Below the pieces are notes generated by a model. The model was given only the letters and a program-made list of their open reading frames with translations. It searched no databases and was not told the origin of the DNA. Below are positions 62,273 to 64,000 of a stretch of DNA of 64,000 nucleotides, one piece after another. The stretch lies in contig NZ_CP072524.1 of the NCBI RefSeq assembly GCF_017753665.1, positions 1,116,001 to 1,180,000 of the forward strand, read 5' to 3'. The position numbers and the translations under genes are program-made. The DNA is from Neisseria sicca. Lineage in GTDB: Bacteria; Pseudomonadota; Gammaproteobacteria; Burkholderiales; Neisseriaceae. Every line of letters begins with the position of its first letter. Position 1 is the stretch's first letter.

Positions 62273-63069
62273 TTAACCGATGATATTGGATGCGTTCAAC
62301 CAGCTAATATCGAATTTGGCGAATACGGTGCTACTGTTTGAACCTGCCTCACTATAAGCAAGAGTTTGATGCTCTGTATCGAAGACGAGATAAGGACGGT
62401 CTTTGGGGAGGTAGATAGGGTCTTTGTTAACAACAAACATCTTTGACCAGCTTAAATTGGCGTTGCTGCCAGTCAGCAGTGAGCGCATACCAGATAGGTC
62501 GAGTTTGTCCGTATCAGCGTCAAAATCAACCAAACGATCTATGCTGCCTTCACGAATAAATATCTGATGCAGTAAAGGCGACGGTATCCTTGCCTTCACC
62601 TGTGATGATGGTGTCGCTACCCGAGCCGCCTGCAATATAGTCATTGCCATCTCCACCATAGAGCGAGTCGTCGCCGTCATCGCCTAAACAGGTCGTTACC
62701 AGCCATACCTTCTAGCTTGTCATTGCCGCGACCGCCGCTCAAGCGGTTATTGCCGCTGTTGCCTATCAGAATATTGTTAGAGTTGTTGCCAAATCCAAAG
62801 GTGTTGCTGTTACCTGTCAGTGCCAGATTTTCGACGTGGGTTGGTAAGGTAAAGGTTGTATCGGCGTAAACCGTATCATTGCCTTCATGTGCATATTCAA
62901 CAATGGTGTCGCCTGCGTTCTTACTGTAATAAATATCGTTGCCTAATCCGCCGTCGAATGTGGTATGTCCGAGACTGCCATGTAAAACGTCATTGCGAGG
63001 CGTTCCTTTGAGGACGACGGGTTTATTATTTGCTGCGTTACCGGGTAAAGATTGCAATGTATCGGTCAT
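62273..63069 (-). pseudogene. RTX-type calcium-binding, type I secreted protein (frameshifted)
   Basis: ATG 63069 with AAGGAGAGC upstream. The chain reads MTDTLQSLPGNAANNK then VLHGSLGHTTFDGGLGND and GNDTVYADTTF, and a run of GGxGxDxLxG-type nonapeptides ([17 protein letters not shown]). A shift near 62687 and another near 62557 are needed to go on through [20 protein letters not shown] to the C-terminus DRLVDFDADTDKLDLSGM, which ends in a type I secretion target domain (KFDISWLNASNIIG). It is a short RTX protein, about 265 residues if restored. Two frame losses say it is not functional. Confidence 0.75.
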
Positions 63070-63261
63070 GATAGCTCTCCTTATGAACAAGTTGCTGGGA
63101 AAAATAGATATAAATATCTATTTGACATTTATAGGTTTTTTCTTGTATGTTTGATGCTGATTGTATCGAGAAATAAAATGATGCAAAAGATATAATAATT
63201 TATATTATTGTTTTTTATATTAATTTAAAATAAGAAATGATATTTGATAGCATTCTAATTA

Positions 63262-63345
63262 ACTGCCGATTGCATGGTGGCTCTTCAGTCGATCATGCTA
63301 CAGCCGGAGCAGAATTACAAAAAACGCTTGCTTTAGACTGAAATC
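63262..63345 (+). pseudogene. Relic of a cas3 HD domain
   Basis: Reads NCRLHGGSSVDHATAGAEL, then QKTLALD and stop. It matches, with changes, FDRRLHGGPSIDHATAGAKI of the cas3 at 1-712 (HD-domain motif with the DHATAGA histidine). The match is about 20 residues; neither flank continues the domain. It is on the plus strand just upstream of adhC. A separate, diverged cas3 copy seems likelier than a recent duplication. Confidence 0.65.
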
Positions 63346-63390
63346 CAAAGTATAAACTGCTGTCATCTAGTCATTTTGTTAATGAGTTAA

Positions 63391-64000
<610 letters not shown>

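Overview
The window is a chromosomal segment of a Neisseria species. The 12-mer AGGTCGTCTGAA and its reverse complement occur dozens of times, mostly as inverted pairs behind genes. I recognise it as the 'AG-muc' dialect of the DNA uptake sequence (DUS), typical of the N. mucosa/sicca/subflava side of the genus rather than of N. meningitidis or N. gonorrhoeae. Correia elements, IS1106-like and IS481-like elements, and the gene set (zur-cobW, DsbD, NarX/NarL-type pair, AdhC) agree. Most genes are ordinary chromosomal genes; accessory DNA sits in about five patches.

Layout. 1-712: the 5' part of a type I cas3 on the minus strand, leaving the window at base 1, with a Correia element inserted in frame. 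1.2-11.9 kb: copZ, an osmoprotectant permease/binding fusion and (6 kb away) its likely ATPase, CsbD, a methyltransferase, TehA, two unknown proteins, a lactamase-fold hydrolase divergent from a GlxA-type regulator, and a NiaP-like MFS carrier. 11.9-13.2 kb: an IS3 remnant holding a MITE and a Correia element, then a cluster of three tRNA or tRNA-like genes leading to an unusual repeat-bearing slipin gene. 15.8-25.6 kb: SMI1/KNR4, a membrane protein, uvrB, trxA, then a yejF-fadD-yejE-yejB block. 25.6-29.2 kb: a wrecked accessory locus, in which a phospholipase-D-like nuclease gene is split by a toxin-deaminase/immunity fragment that is itself split by a stack of IS5-family (IS1106-like) copies. 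29.4-39.6 kb: cobW and zur, a DUF3360 transporter, a CNNM/CBS protein, a NYN/OST-HTH protein, mdh, a GlcD-type oxidase, a repeat lipoprotein and slyD. 39.9-44.2 kb: a MalQ-GlgB fusion. 44.5-46.8 kb: a VIT protein and an acyl-CoA-dehydrogenase-like protein.

46.9-52.1 kb is a decaying type III CRISPR accessory island, all on the minus strand: a Card1/Can2-type nuclease gene broken (or switched) at an A7 run, csx16, an NE0113-family CARF gene with a stop and a frameshift, a two-repeat CRISPR remnant, and a cas6 pseudogene cut by an IS481-family element. 52.2-62.1 kb is core again: tRNA-Ser, two tRNA-Leu, rnr, mobA, a NarX/NarL-type two-component pair, dsbD, ung and a PEBP protein. 62.3-63.1 kb is an RTX-type pseudogene. 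A second, divergent scrap of a cas3 HD domain lies at 63.26 kb, just before adhC, which runs off the right edge.

The parts most worth attention are the type III island with its possible slippage site, the tRNA-cluster/slipin neighbourhood, the toxin cassette captured inside a nuclease gene, the in-frame Correia element in cas3, and the MalQ-GlgB fusion that keeps an internal ribosome binding site. All assignments are by reading; no database search was run.
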